Shown here piece after piece: positions 48,674 through 56,881 of a DNA stretch of 64,000 nt. Under the pieces are notes generated by a model. It did no database searches and was not told where the DNA came from. It saw nothing but the letters and a program-made list of their open reading frames with translations. How positions within the stretch are numbered: the first letter of the stretch is position 1; each line of letters opens with the position of its first letter. The translations under genes and the position numbers were made by a program. The DNA is from CAYFZO01 sp965211995 (GTDB taxonomy: Bacteria; Pseudomonadota; Gammaproteobacteria; Poriferisulfidales; Oxydemutatoraceae), in the NCBI GenBank assembly GCA_965211995.1, contig OZ243040.1, positions 1,860,001 through 1,924,000 of the forward strand, written 5' to 3'.

Positions 48674-49129
48674 TTAATGTGTGACCTTGATGGATTCCTG
48701 CTCTTTCAAGGCTTCGGCTTTTTGTCGGTACAGGGATTGAAAATCCATCGGGCCGAGCAGCAGTTGCGGGAAGCCGCCTTTGACGATGAGGTCGGCGACC
48801 GCTTCGCGCGCAAAAGGAAACAGCACGTTGGCGCAATGCGTCTGCACGACGACCGGCACTTGCGGCTCTTCGACCTCGGTCAGTTTGAACACGCCCGCCT
48901 GCTGCACTTCGACCAAAAACGCCACGGCCTCTTCCTGCTTGGCGGTGATCGTGATGCGCAGGACCACCTCGTAGAGGCCGTCCTGTTCGAGCCGGCGGTG
49001 CGAGGTGTTGAGACCGACGTCGAGATGCGGTTTCCATTTGGCCGCGAACGTCCGGGCTTCCTGCGACGACTCGAAAGACACGTCTTTCAGGTACACCCGG
49101 CGGATCTCCATCTGGATGTTCTTGTCCAT
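48674..49129 (-). CDS. secB: Protein-export chaperone SecB
   Basis: Cytosolic tetrameric chaperone that keeps preproteins unfolded for SecA. The 151-aa product matches SecB: RRVYLKDVSFESSQ, LDVGLNTSHRRLEQDGLYEV, FLVEVQQAGVF, CANVLFPFAREAVADLI and the C-terminal GGFPQLLLGPMDFQSLY. It is 6 bp downstream of grxC and 28 bp upstream of gpsA, one operon. SecB is a proteobacterial marker. Confidence 0.97.
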   Translation of the reverse strand: MDKNIQMEIRRVYLKDVSFESSQEARTFAAKWKPHLDVGLNTSHRRLEQDGLYEVVLRITITAKQEEAVAFLVEVQQAGVFKLTEVEEPQVPVVVQTHCANVLFPFAREAVADLIVKGGFPQLLLGPMDFQSLYRQKAEALKEQESIKVTH

Positions 49130-49135
49130 GCGCGG

Positions 49136-49396
49136 TCAGTCCAGGTTCAGCAATTTATCGAGGCCGCCTTCCCGGTCGAGTTCGACCATATCCTGGTAGC
49201 CGCCGACGTGGGTGTCGCCGATAAAGATCTGGGGGACCGAGGTGTGGCTGGTGCGTTGGGCCAGTTTTTCGCGGTTGGCGGCGTCGGTATCCACGCGCAG
49301 TTCTTCGTAGGCGGCGCCCTTTTTGTCGAGCAGGCGCTTGGTCCAGCCGCAGTAAGGGCAGTTTCCGGAAGTGAAAATTTCAACTTTGGCGCTCAT
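49136..49396 (-). CDS. grxC: Glutaredoxin 3
   Basis: Small glutathione-dependent dithiol oxidoreductase, and a possible electron donor for the APS reductase in this genome. The 86-aa product has the active site NCPYCGWTKRLL (residues ~11-22), the cis-proline region TSVPQIFIGDTHVGGYQD and the GrxC C-terminus. Both active-site cysteines are present (CPYC). It lies between the rhodanese gene and secB. Confidence 0.96.
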   Translation of the reverse strand: MSAKVEIFTSGNCPYCGWTKRLLDKKGAAYEELRVDTDAANREKLAQRTSHTSVPQIFIGDTHVGGYQDMVELDREGGLDKLLNLD

Positions 49397-49408
49397 CGCG
49401 TCACCTCG

Positions 49409-49840
49409 CTATTTTTTCACGACGGGCATGTTCGCCTGCTGCCAGGCCGTGAGCCCGCCCTTTAAGTTATACACTTTGGAGAAACCGTGTTTTTTAAGCA
49501 AGCGGCAGGCGGCGGGCGCTCTGACGCCGCTCGCGCAGAACGCGACCAGCGGCGTGTCCTTGAGCGGCTTAAGTTCGTCGAGGTGCTGATCGAGCGTGCT
49601 GACCGCGACGTGCCTGGCGTTGCGGATGGTGCCGCCCACCCGTTCGCTGTCTTCGCGCAGGTCGAGCAGGGCGGCGTTCTCGCGGTTGATCAGCCGCACC
49701 GCCTCGTCCGGATCAACGTCTTGGTAGGACTGCGTGAATCTTCGCGCTTCGGTGCTGATGATGATCGCGAGCAGCACGAGGAAAATCCCGACAAGCACGA
49801 CGTTGGCCTGCGCAAAATCTAAAAACTCCGATATTCCCAT
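49409..49840 (-). CDS. Membrane-anchored rhodanese-like protein (YibN family)
   Basis: Single-domain rhodanese tethered to the inner membrane. The 143-aa product has an N-terminal transmembrane segment (ANVVLVGIFLVLLAIIIST) and a rhodanese domain with DLREDSERVGGTIRNARHV and the active-site loop VAFCASGVRAP (Cys near residue 105). The frame extends upstream to 49915, but ATG 49840 (MGISEFLDFA) gives the family N-terminus. First gene before grxC-secB-gpsA. The natural sulfur substrate is unknown. Confidence 0.9.
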   Translation of the reverse strand: MGISEFLDFAQANVVLVGIFLVLLAIIISTEARRFTQSYQDVDPDEAVRLINRENAALLDLREDSERVGGTIRNARHVAVSTLDQHLDELKPLKDTPLVAFCASGVRAPAACRLLKKHGFSKVYNLKGGLTAWQQANMPVVKK

Positions 49841-50058
49841 TATTCTGTTCAAGGGCCGGGGAGCGCGCGTGGGCACCGCGGCCGACACCGTCCGAAAGCG
49901 TGCATACATTACCATTAGTGCGAGGGTTTTGGGAATGTGCGCCGCCGGATACGCGCTCGTCGAAAGCGGCGTGAACGACGAACGGGGCGCGGGAACGGCC
50001 CCGGCGTCATGTACAATCGCCGCTGCGCCGCGCTGACTTCTCCGCTCCGGGTGTATTG

Positions 50059-51402
50059 ATGGAAATTCAGTTTCTTAATCACGCTGCGGTCAAGATCACA
50101 ACCGAAGACGCCGTGATCTTGACCGATCCGTGGTTCAAGGGGTCAAGTTTCAACGATGGCTGGGATTTGCTGTTTCAGCCGCCGCAGATTGAGGCGGCCG
50201 CGCTCGCGGAGATTACGCACGTGTGGATTTCCCACGAGCACCCCGATCATTTTTCCATCCCTTTCTTTTTGTCTTTTCCCGAAGACCTGAAGAAGCGCGT
50301 CGAGATTCTTTTTCAGGACACCCGGGACAAAAGAGTGTGCGGCTTTTTGCGTGCGCGGGGGTTTTCGGTGCGGGAGTTGAAGCACCATGAGCCGTACCGC
50401 GTCGGTGCGGCGACCGAACTGTGCATCGGGAAGTCCGCTTTTTATGATTCCTATTTACATCTGAAAAACGGCGGGGTTTCTTTGCTGAATCTGAACGATT
50501 GCCCGATGGCCGAGACCGCGGTTTTGCAGAGGATACGCGCCCGGTTCGGCGCGCCGACCGTGTTGTTGAGCCAGTTCAGTTATGCGGCGTGGAAAGGCGG
50601 CAAGTCAAACCGCTCCATGCGTACGCAAATGGCGGCCAGAAAGATCGAGTGCCTGAAGAATCAGACGCTGCACCTCGGCGCCGGCCACGTGATTCCGTTC
50701 GCCTCCTTCATTTATTTCAGCAATGAGGAAAACGCCTACATGAACGACTCGATCAACACCATAGATTCGGTGTTTGCGGGATTGGGGGATTTAAATTCGC
50801 GGCTCGTCGTGCTCAAACCCGCGCAACGCTGGACGGCGGGGACCACGCACGACAACGCGGACTCCCGCCTTTTCTGGCGCGAGAAATTCGCGGCGGTGTC
50901 GTCGCTGCCTCTGCGCAAGCCGGGCGCTGCGGTGGCTGAGTCCGTTTTGCGCGAAGCGTTTGAGGGTTACAAGGCGAGAGTGCTTTCCAAAAACAGCGGC
51001 GCCCTGATTCATTTCATCCGCAGGCTTCCCGGCCTGAACGCGTTCAGGCCGATCAACCTCAGGCTCAGTGATTTGGGCGGCGGCGCGGGGGAGACTTACC
51101 GTCTCGACTTTAACACCGGCCTGAGCCGCGCGCCGGGCGAACCACACGACGTCGAAATGCATTCGTCGTCGCTGCTGTTTATTTTCAAAAACGAATTCGG
51201 CTACGACACGCTGACGGTCAACGCGAGGTTCGAGGCGTCCGCCGCCGGGTTTTCAAAGATGACCAAGTTTCTTGCCGTGGGTTCGTTGAATACGCTGGGG
51301 TTGTCGCTTAGTTTCGGGTTTCTCTTCCGCCATCTCGCCGTCGTCTGGAGTTTGCTGAAACTTCTGCGCAGCGTGAAAAAGAATTTGGAGTTGGAGCTTT
51401 AG
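50059..51402 (+). CDS. MBL-fold metal-dependent hydrolase
   Basis: The 447-aa product starts MEIQFLNHAAVKITTEDAVI and has the metallo-beta-lactamase signature VWISHEHPDHFSIPF (HxHxDH, near residue 60), an N-terminal Asp-rich strand ILTDPWFKGSSFND, and a later His (LHLGAGHVIPFAS). The layout resembles the UlaG/NAPE-PLD-like branch of the superfamily, some members of which act on lipid- or sugar-linked phosphates. The C-terminal ~150 residues look like an additional domain with a hydrophobic stretch near the end (LGLSLSFGFLFRHLAVV). A TACAAT -10-like box lies at 50012. Substrate unknown. Confidence 0.72.
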   Translation: MEIQFLNHAAVKITTEDAVILTDPWFKGSSFNDGWDLLFQPPQIEAAALAEITHVWISHEHPDHFSIPFFLSFPEDLKKRVEILFQDTRDKRVCGFLRARGFSVRELKHHEPYRVGAATELCIGKSAFYDSYLHLKNGGVSLLNLNDCPMAETAVLQRIRARFGAPTVLLSQFSYAAWKGGKSNRSMRTQMAARKIECLKNQTLHLGAGHVIPFASFIYFSNEENAYMNDSINTIDSVFAGLGDLNSRLVVLKPAQRWTAGTTHDNADSRLFWREKFAAVSSLPLRKPGAAVAESVLREAFEGYKARVLSKNSGALIHFIRRLPGLNAFRPINLRLSDLGGGAGETYRLDFNTGLSRAPGEPHDVEMHSSSLLFIFKNEFGYDTLTVNARFEASAAGFSKMTKFLAVGSLNTLGLSLSFGFLFRHLAVVWSLLKLLRSVKKNLELEL

Positions 51403-51615
51403 CCGGGCACGGTTGGGGCGCCGCTGCGTCAATGGCCGCCCCTTGTCGGAGATTTTGCCGGCGGGGTGAATTTTCCGGTTGATCTTCCGGGCTTTTGCGC
51501 CCGGGGGAAGCGAAAAAAGGCGGGAATTGCGGCTTTAATGTCATGTATAATCGCGGTTTCGCCGCTTGAATTCATTTCGATTGTGTCTGAGCGTTGGGGG
51601 AGAAGAGGCAGCCCG

Positions 51616-52905
51616 ATGAAAAATCACCGCCGCAAGGTTTTTACCGCCGCATTGCTGTCTTTGGCGGTCGCCTTTGTCTGGCACAACGGCTTCGCCGCGC
51701 GCACGCCGCAGTATCAGCCGCCGCTGGAGCAGTTGCGTCTGTTCAGCGACATCTATGCGCGCATCAAGACCGATTACGTCGAGGAAGTCGAAGACGAGAA
51801 ACTGATAGAAGGGGCGATCCAGGGCATGCTGGGAGCGCTCGACCCGTACTCGGTTTATATGACGCGGCGCGAGTACACCGACCTCAAAATCGGCACCACC
51901 GGCAAATTCGGCGGACTCGGCATCGAAGTCGGAATGGAGGACGGGCTGGTGAAAGTGATCTCGCCGATCGAAGACACGCCGGCCGCCGCCGCGGGGTTGA
52001 TTCCCGGCGACCTGATCGCGCAGATAGGCGATGAGCCGGTCAGGGGGATGACCCTGTCCGACGCCGTGGACAAGATGCGCGGGCCCGTCGGCACGCAGGT
52101 CAAGTTGATCGTGGTCAGAGGCGAGGAGAAGCCGTTTGAAGTCAAGATCACCCGCGCCGTGATCAAGGTGAAAAGCGTTAAAAACGCCCTGCTCGACGAC
52201 GAATTCGGCTATCTCAGGATCACCAAGTTTCAGGTGAAAACCGCCGCACTGCTCAAACAGACGCTGCAAAAACTGAGGCAGGAAGCCGGCAACGGGGGCA
52301 AGGGCGGCTTGAAAGGATTGGTCCTCGATTTGCGCAACAACCCCGGCGGCGTGTTGACCGCGGCGGTGGACGTGTCCGACGTGTTCCTTGACCCGCAGCA
52401 GTTGGTGGTTTACACCCAGGGGCGGCGTGAGGATTCGGTCGCCAGGTATATGACGAGGGCGGTGAACAGTTCCGGCAATCTGCCGATGGTCGTGCTGGTC
52501 AACCGCGGGTCGGCGTCGGCGTCGGAGATCGTCGCCGGTGCGTTGCAAGACCATGACCGGGCGAAGATCATCGGCACGCAGTCTTTCGGCAAAGGCTCGG
52601 TGCAGACGGTGCATCCGCTGAACAAGAAGCGTGCGCTTAAGTTGACCACCGCCAAGTACTACACCCCGTCGGGACGCTCGATCCACGAGATTGGCATCGA
52701 GCCGGATCTGGTGCTCGACCGCCCGCCCGCAATGAGCACGGTGAAGGAAACGACCGGTGAAGCCGAAGAGACGCAGGCCGCCGCGGACGAACGGGCAAAG
52801 GCGCCGGTGATGCGCGATCTCAAGACGCTGCTCGACAGGGACTTTCAGGTGCAGCGGGCAATTGAGGAATTGCGCTCGCTTGTCAAGACCGCGAAGAAAA
52901 GTTAA
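51616..52905 (+). CDS. C-terminal processing peptidase (S41 family, Ctp/Prc)
   Basis: Periplasmic serine protease with PDZ domain. The 429-aa product from ATG 51616 has a signal sequence (KVFTAALLSLAVAFVW), the N-terminal helical part (IYARIKTDYVEEVEDEKL), a PDZ domain (FGGLGIEVGMEDGLVKVIS) and the catalytic Ser/Lys pair in RGSASASEIVAGAL (near residue 300) and IGTQSFGKGSVQT (near 325). The frame is open upstream to 51466 but without signal-peptide logic. A TATAAT box at 51546-51551 fits its promoter. CtpA-like length. Confidence 0.92.
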   Translation: MKNHRRKVFTAALLSLAVAFVWHNGFAARTPQYQPPLEQLRLFSDIYARIKTDYVEEVEDEKLIEGAIQGMLGALDPYSVYMTRREYTDLKIGTTGKFGGLGIEVGMEDGLVKVISPIEDTPAAAAGLIPGDLIAQIGDEPVRGMTLSDAVDKMRGPVGTQVKLIVVRGEEKPFEVKITRAVIKVKSVKNALLDDEFGYLRITKFQVKTAALLKQTLQKLRQEAGNGGKGGLKGLVLDLRNNPGGVLTAAVDVSDVFLDPQQLVVYTQGRREDSVARYMTRAVNSSGNLPMVVLVNRGSASASEIVAGALQDHDRAKIIGTQSFGKGSVQTVHPLNKKRALKLTTAKYYTPSGRSIHEIGIEPDLVLDRPPAMSTVKETTGEAEETQAAADERAKAPVMRDLKTLLDRDFQVQRAIEELRSLVKTAKKS

Positions 52906-52969
52906 GTGAAACGCTTCGCCCGCACCCGCGGGTTGTTGTGCAAGCCCCGTTACGGGGCCAGTCAACTTC

Positions 52970-53140
52970 CAGTCCGAAGTGCGGCAAAAGGAAGCAGAGT
53001 AGGCCGCCGAAAATCGCTCGCCCCTTGAGGTGGAGCCGGCCCGGGCGCAGCCCGACCGGCGGGGGGGGGAATACACAAGACGACGCGGGCGGGCACCGGA
53101 GAATGATGGGCAAACGCCGCACTTCAGGCTTGAATCCGGC
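52970..53140 (+). repeat. Dispersed repeat, copy 2 (downstream of ctp)
   Basis: From AGTCCGAAGTGC (52971) to TGAATCCGGC (53140) this matches the lysA-internal copy at 8861-9030 (opposite strand there). In the same reading frame both encode a shared peptide: RAPENDGQTPHFRLESG here, RAPEDDGQTSHFKLESG in LysA. Here it runs in frame into the start of the NTF2-like pseudogene. The run of nine Gs at 53059-53069 is a likely slippage site. Confidence 0.85.
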
Positions 53141-53164
53141 CCGCCGCCCGAGGGGGAGAAGTGG

Positions 53165-53514
53165 ATGCATTTGTCAATGGACGCGGATTTGTCCGAGGAC
53201 GATAAAACAAGAATCGACGTAGTAGATCAATATCTCGATTGCTTCTGCGCGGGGGATATTGACGGGCGGGAGCCACTGCCGGCACGCTTCATTCATACAA
53301 CTCAAGTGCGGAATACCTGGAAGGTTTGAGAAATGACCGGCCCGGACAATGTGACTATAAGGTGTTGGATGTTTTGGCAAGCGGCGACTCGATAGCCGTG
53401 TTTTATGAATATCACAAGCCCGGGCGGGTTATGCAAATCGCGCAGTTGTTCAAAAGGAAAGGCCGGCAAATCCATCAAGTGCCGTTGATTTTTGACGGCC
53501 GAGGCCTTGCCTGA
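53165..53514 (+). pseudogene. NTF2/SnoaL-like protein, frameshifted
   Basis: Two adjoining frames together make one small NTF2-like domain. The first (from 53165) reads MHLSMDADLSEDDKTRIDVV then YLDCFCAGDIDG and runs into a TGA at 53327. The second reads HSYNSSAEYLEGLRNDRPGQ from about 53290, then SGDSIAVFYEYHKPG and ends FDGRGLA at 53514. A shift at about 53260-53290 would join them into a ~115-aa protein with the typical alpha-helix plus beta-sheet pattern. Read strictly, the gene is broken; a sequencing indel is the alternative. The dispersed repeat is fused in frame upstream. Confidence 0.55.
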
Positions 53515-53556
53515 CGGCGGCATCGGAGCGGGCCGCATGAGCCGGGTGCCGGCGGC

Positions 53557-55410
53557 CTACTCCACCGTCACCGACTTCGCGAGATTGCGCGGTTGATCCA
53601 CGTCGGTACCCTTGAGCACCGCCGTATGGTAGGCCAGCAGTTGCAGCGGCAGCGAGAAGATGATCGGGGCGACGGCGTTCTCCGGCGCGTTAAGTTCGAT
53701 CACGGTGGTCATCGGGTCGCGGCTGCTCAGCCGGGCGGTCTTGTCCGAGAACACGTGCAGGATGCCGCCGCGGGTGCGGACTTCTTCGAGGTTGGATTTC
53801 AGTTTGGCGAGCAGGTGATCGTTGGGCGCGACCGCGATGACGGGCATGTTCCGATCCACCAGCGCGAGCGGGCCGTGCTTGAGTTCGCCGGCGGGATACG
53901 CCTCGGCGTGGATATATGAGATCTCCTTCATCTTCAGCGCGCCTTCCATCGCGATCGGGTGGTGCAGGCCGCGCCCCAGGAACAGCGCGTGGTGCTTGTC
54001 GGCGTATTGCTGCGCGAGTTGCGTGATTTCGGGTTCGAGTTCGAGCGCCTGTTCGAGGCGCGACGGCAGGTTTCTGAGCTGGGCGACGAGGCCCGCGAAA
54101 GTGTCGGCGGCCGTGCCGCGACCTGGGCCGCGACGCTTCCCGAGCATGATCACGAGCAGCATCAGCGCGGTCAATTGCGTCGTGAATGCCTTGGTCGAGG
54201 CGACCCCGATCTCGGGGCCGGCGTGCGTCATCAGCACCAGTTCGGACTCTCTGACCAGCGAGCTTTGCGCGACGTTGCAGATCGCAAGCGAGGACAGATA
54301 CGAGCGTGACCGGGCCAGTTCGAGCGCCGCGAGCGTGTCGGCGGTCTCGCCCGACTGCGACAGCGTTACGAACAGCGTGCCGCCGGGGATGGACTGCCTG
54401 CGGTAGCGGAACTCGCTCGCAATCTCGACGCGGCAGATCAGGTCGGTGAATTCCTCGAACCAGTACTTCGCGACCAGCGCGGCGTGATAACTCGTGCCGC
54501 AGGCGACGATCTGCAAAGCCCGGGTCGCGTCGAGAACGCGCGCGGCGCGCGGCCCCAGCACCTCGTCGGGCACGCTGTCCTTGAACAGCCGCCCCTCGAG
54601 CGTGTCGGCGACGGCGCTCGGCTGCTCGTGGATCTCCTTGTGCATGTAGTGCGTGAACTCTCCGAGGTCGGCGGCGTCGGCGGTGAACGCGGCGCGTTCG
54701 GGTGCGCGCTCGACCGCGTTCATGCCGGCGTCGAACAGCGACACGCGGTCGCGGCGGATCTCGGCGATCTCGCCGTTCTCCATGTAGATGAAGTCCTGCG
54801 CGAGTTTCACCAGCGCCCGGACGTCGGAGGAGATGTAGTTGCCGTGCGCGCCGATGCCGATGACCAGCGGGCTGCCGTTGCGTGCGGCGATGAAGCGCTC
54901 GGGGTCGCGGCTGTCGAGCACGCCGAGCGCGTAGGCGCCGTGCAGGTCGCGGCAGGCGGCGGCGACGGCTTGCAGCAGGTCGCCGCGCTCGCCGAGGTAG
55001 GACATGATCTGATGCGCGATCACTTCGGTGTCGGTTTCGGACGCGAATTCAAAGCCGCGCTCGGTCTGTTGCGCTTTCAATGCCTCGTGATTTTCGATGA
55101 TGCCATTGTGGACGATGACGACGCGATCGCCTGAGACGTGAGGGTGCGCGTTGGCTTCGTCGGGCACGCCGTGCGTCGCCCAGCGCGTGTGCGCGATGCC
55201 GATGCGGCTTGCGCGCGGGTCGGCGGCGAGCGCGGCTTCAAGTTCCGCGACCTTGCCCGGTTTTCTGACGCGGTGGACGTTGCCGCCGGCGCCGTTATCG
55301 AGCAGGGCGATGCCCGCCGAGTCGTAGCCGCGGTATTCGAGTTGCTTCAGGCCTTCGACCAGCACCGGACAGACGTCGCTGTCGGCGATCGCGGCGACGA
55401 TCCCGCACAC
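53557..55410 (-). CDS. glmS: Glutamine-fructose-6-phosphate aminotransferase
   Basis: Makes glucosamine-6-phosphate for peptidoglycan and LPS. The 617-aa product starts MCGIVAAIADSDVCPVLVEG (N-terminal nucleophile Cys2) and has the class II amidotransferase loops (GYDSAGIALL, IAHTRWATHG), two SIS domains (VACGTSYHAALVAKYWFE, LSQSGETADTLAAL, LGRGLHHPIAMEGALKMKE) and the C-terminal NLAKSVTVE. Standard length. Directly behind glmU (2-bp gap), as in the E. coli atp-glmU-glmS arrangement. Confidence 0.98.
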   Translation of the reverse strand: MCGIVAAIADSDVCPVLVEGLKQLEYRGYDSAGIALLDNGAGGNVHRVRKPGKVAELEAALAADPRASRIGIAHTRWATHGVPDEANAHPHVSGDRVVIVHNGIIENHEALKAQQTERGFEFASETDTEVIAHQIMSYLGERGDLLQAVAAACRDLHGAYALGVLDSRDPERFIAARNGSPLVIGIGAHGNYISSDVRALVKLAQDFIYMENGEIAEIRRDRVSLFDAGMNAVERAPERAAFTADAADLGEFTHYMHKEIHEQPSAVADTLEGRLFKDSVPDEVLGPRAARVLDATRALQIVACGTSYHAALVAKYWFEEFTDLICRVEIASEFRYRRQSIPGGTLFVTLSQSGETADTLAALELARSRSYLSSLAICNVAQSSLVRESELVLMTHAGPEIGVASTKAFTTQLTALMLLVIMLGKRRGPGRGTAADTFAGLVAQLRNLPSRLEQALELEPEITQLAQQYADKHHALFLGRGLHHPIAMEGALKMKEISYIHAEAYPAGELKHGPLALVDRNMPVIAVAPNDHLLAKLKSNLEEVRTRGGILHVFSDKTARLSSRDPMTTVIELNAPENAVAPIIFSLPLQLLAYHTAVLKGTDVDQPRNLAKSVTVE

Positions 55411-55412
55411 GG

Positions 55413-56783
55413 CTATTGCTTTCCTTTGTTTGAGGGGCGGCGCCAGCCGGGCACGGTCTTTTGCTCGCTGCGCGACAGCGTCAGTGCGCCGGCGCCGGCG
55501 TCGCGGGTGATGGTCGAGCCTGCGCCGATTGTCGCGCCGTCGCCGATCTTCACCGGCGCGACGATCTGCGTGCCGGAGCCGACAAAGACGTCGTCGCCGA
55601 TAAGCGTGCGGTGCTTTTGCGCGCCGTCGTAGTTGCAGGTGATCGTGCCCGCGCCGACGTTGACGCCGCGTCCGAGCGTGCTGTCGCCGAGGTAGCTCAG
55701 ATGGTTGATCTTGCTGCCGGCGCCGACGGTGCTTTTTTTGACTTCGACGAAATTGCCGACCTTGACCCGGTCGGCGAGTTCGGTTTCCGGGCGGATGCGG
55801 GCGAACGGGCCGATCGTGCAGTTCCTGCCGGTGCGCGAGGACTCGACGATGGAAAACGGCTCGACCGTCGTGCCGTTGCCGAGCGACGCGTCGCGCAGCA
55901 CGCAGTTGGCGCCGATGCGGACGTCGTCGCCGAGTTCGACGCGCCCTGCGAGCACCACGTTGACGTCAATGACCACGTCCCGCCCGGCGCTGACTTCGCC
56001 GCGGACGTCGAGCCGCTTCGCGTCGCGCAGGATGACGCCCTGCGCCAGCAGTTGCCTTGCGTGCGCGAGTTGAACGCAACGCTCCGCCGCCTCCAGTTCG
56101 CCCGGCGTGTTGATGCCCCGGCCTTCGTCGGGGTCGCCGGTCGTCCGCGTCGCGACTTTCAGCCCGCGCTTGATCGCCAGTTCCGCGCAGTCGGTCAGGT
56201 AGTACTCGCCCTGCGCGTTGTCGCAGCCGATGCGTTCCAGCAAGTCGGGCAGGCAGCCGCCGCGCGCGGCGATGATGCCGGTGTTGATCTCCCGAATGGC
56301 GGCTTCCCGCGGGGTTGCGTCGCGCTCCTCGACGATGCGCATGATTTCGCCGCTGTCGCTGCGCACGATGCGCCCGTAGCCGGCGGGGTCGTGCAATTTC
56401 CGGGTGAGGATTGCGAGGTCGGCGTTGTCGAGGGCGGCGAGCAGGGACTTGAGCGTGTCGGGGTTGATGAACATCACGTCGCCGTACAGCACCAGCACGC
56501 GGTTGTCGCCGCCGAGCGCGGCGCGTGCGCATTGCAGTGCGTGCGCGGTGCCCAGGCGCTCGTGTTGTTCGTGCCAGCGGATGGCGTCGTCGCCGATTGC
56601 GGCGCGCACTGCTGCGGCGTTGTCACCGACGACGACGTGGATCTCCGCGGGCGACAATGCGCGTGCGCCGTCGAGCACGTGTCCGAGCATCGGCTTGCCG
56701 CCGACGTCGTGCAGGACTTTGGACTTGCGGCTGTTGAAGCGCGTGCCTGCGCCGGCGGCGAGGATGACGACGGAGAGTTTCAT
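55413..56783 (-). CDS. glmU: Bifunctional GlmU (N-acetyltransferase / uridyltransferase)
   Basis: Converts glucosamine-1-phosphate to UDP-GlcNAc. The 456-aa product has the uridyltransferase start VVILAAGAGTRFNSRKSKVLH, LVLYGDVMFIN and a left-handed beta-helix acetyltransferase part (VGNFVEVKKSTVGAGSKINH, YLGDSTLGRGVNVGAGTITC, NYDGAQKHRT). The acetyltransferase His and Asn are in place. Together with glmS it forms one operon. Confidence 0.97.
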   Translation of the reverse strand: MKLSVVILAAGAGTRFNSRKSKVLHDVGGKPMLGHVLDGARALSPAEIHVVVGDNAAAVRAAIGDDAIRWHEQHERLGTAHALQCARAALGGDNRVLVLYGDVMFINPDTLKSLLAALDNADLAILTRKLHDPAGYGRIVRSDSGEIMRIVEERDATPREAAIREINTGIIAARGGCLPDLLERIGCDNAQGEYYLTDCAELAIKRGLKVATRTTGDPDEGRGINTPGELEAAERCVQLAHARQLLAQGVILRDAKRLDVRGEVSAGRDVVIDVNVVLAGRVELGDDVRIGANCVLRDASLGNGTTVEPFSIVESSRTGRNCTIGPFARIRPETELADRVKVGNFVEVKKSTVGAGSKINHLSYLGDSTLGRGVNVGAGTITCNYDGAQKHRTLIGDDVFVGSGTQIVAPVKIGDGATIGAGSTITRDAGAGALTLSRSEQKTVPGWRRPSNKGKQ

Positions 56784-56881
56784 CGGGGTATTATCGCAAA
56801 TCGAGACTTAACTTCACGCTTACACTTAAAGACCGCGTAAAATGCGGTTCAGTTCCGACGAAGCCACCTCAAGAAAGATCG

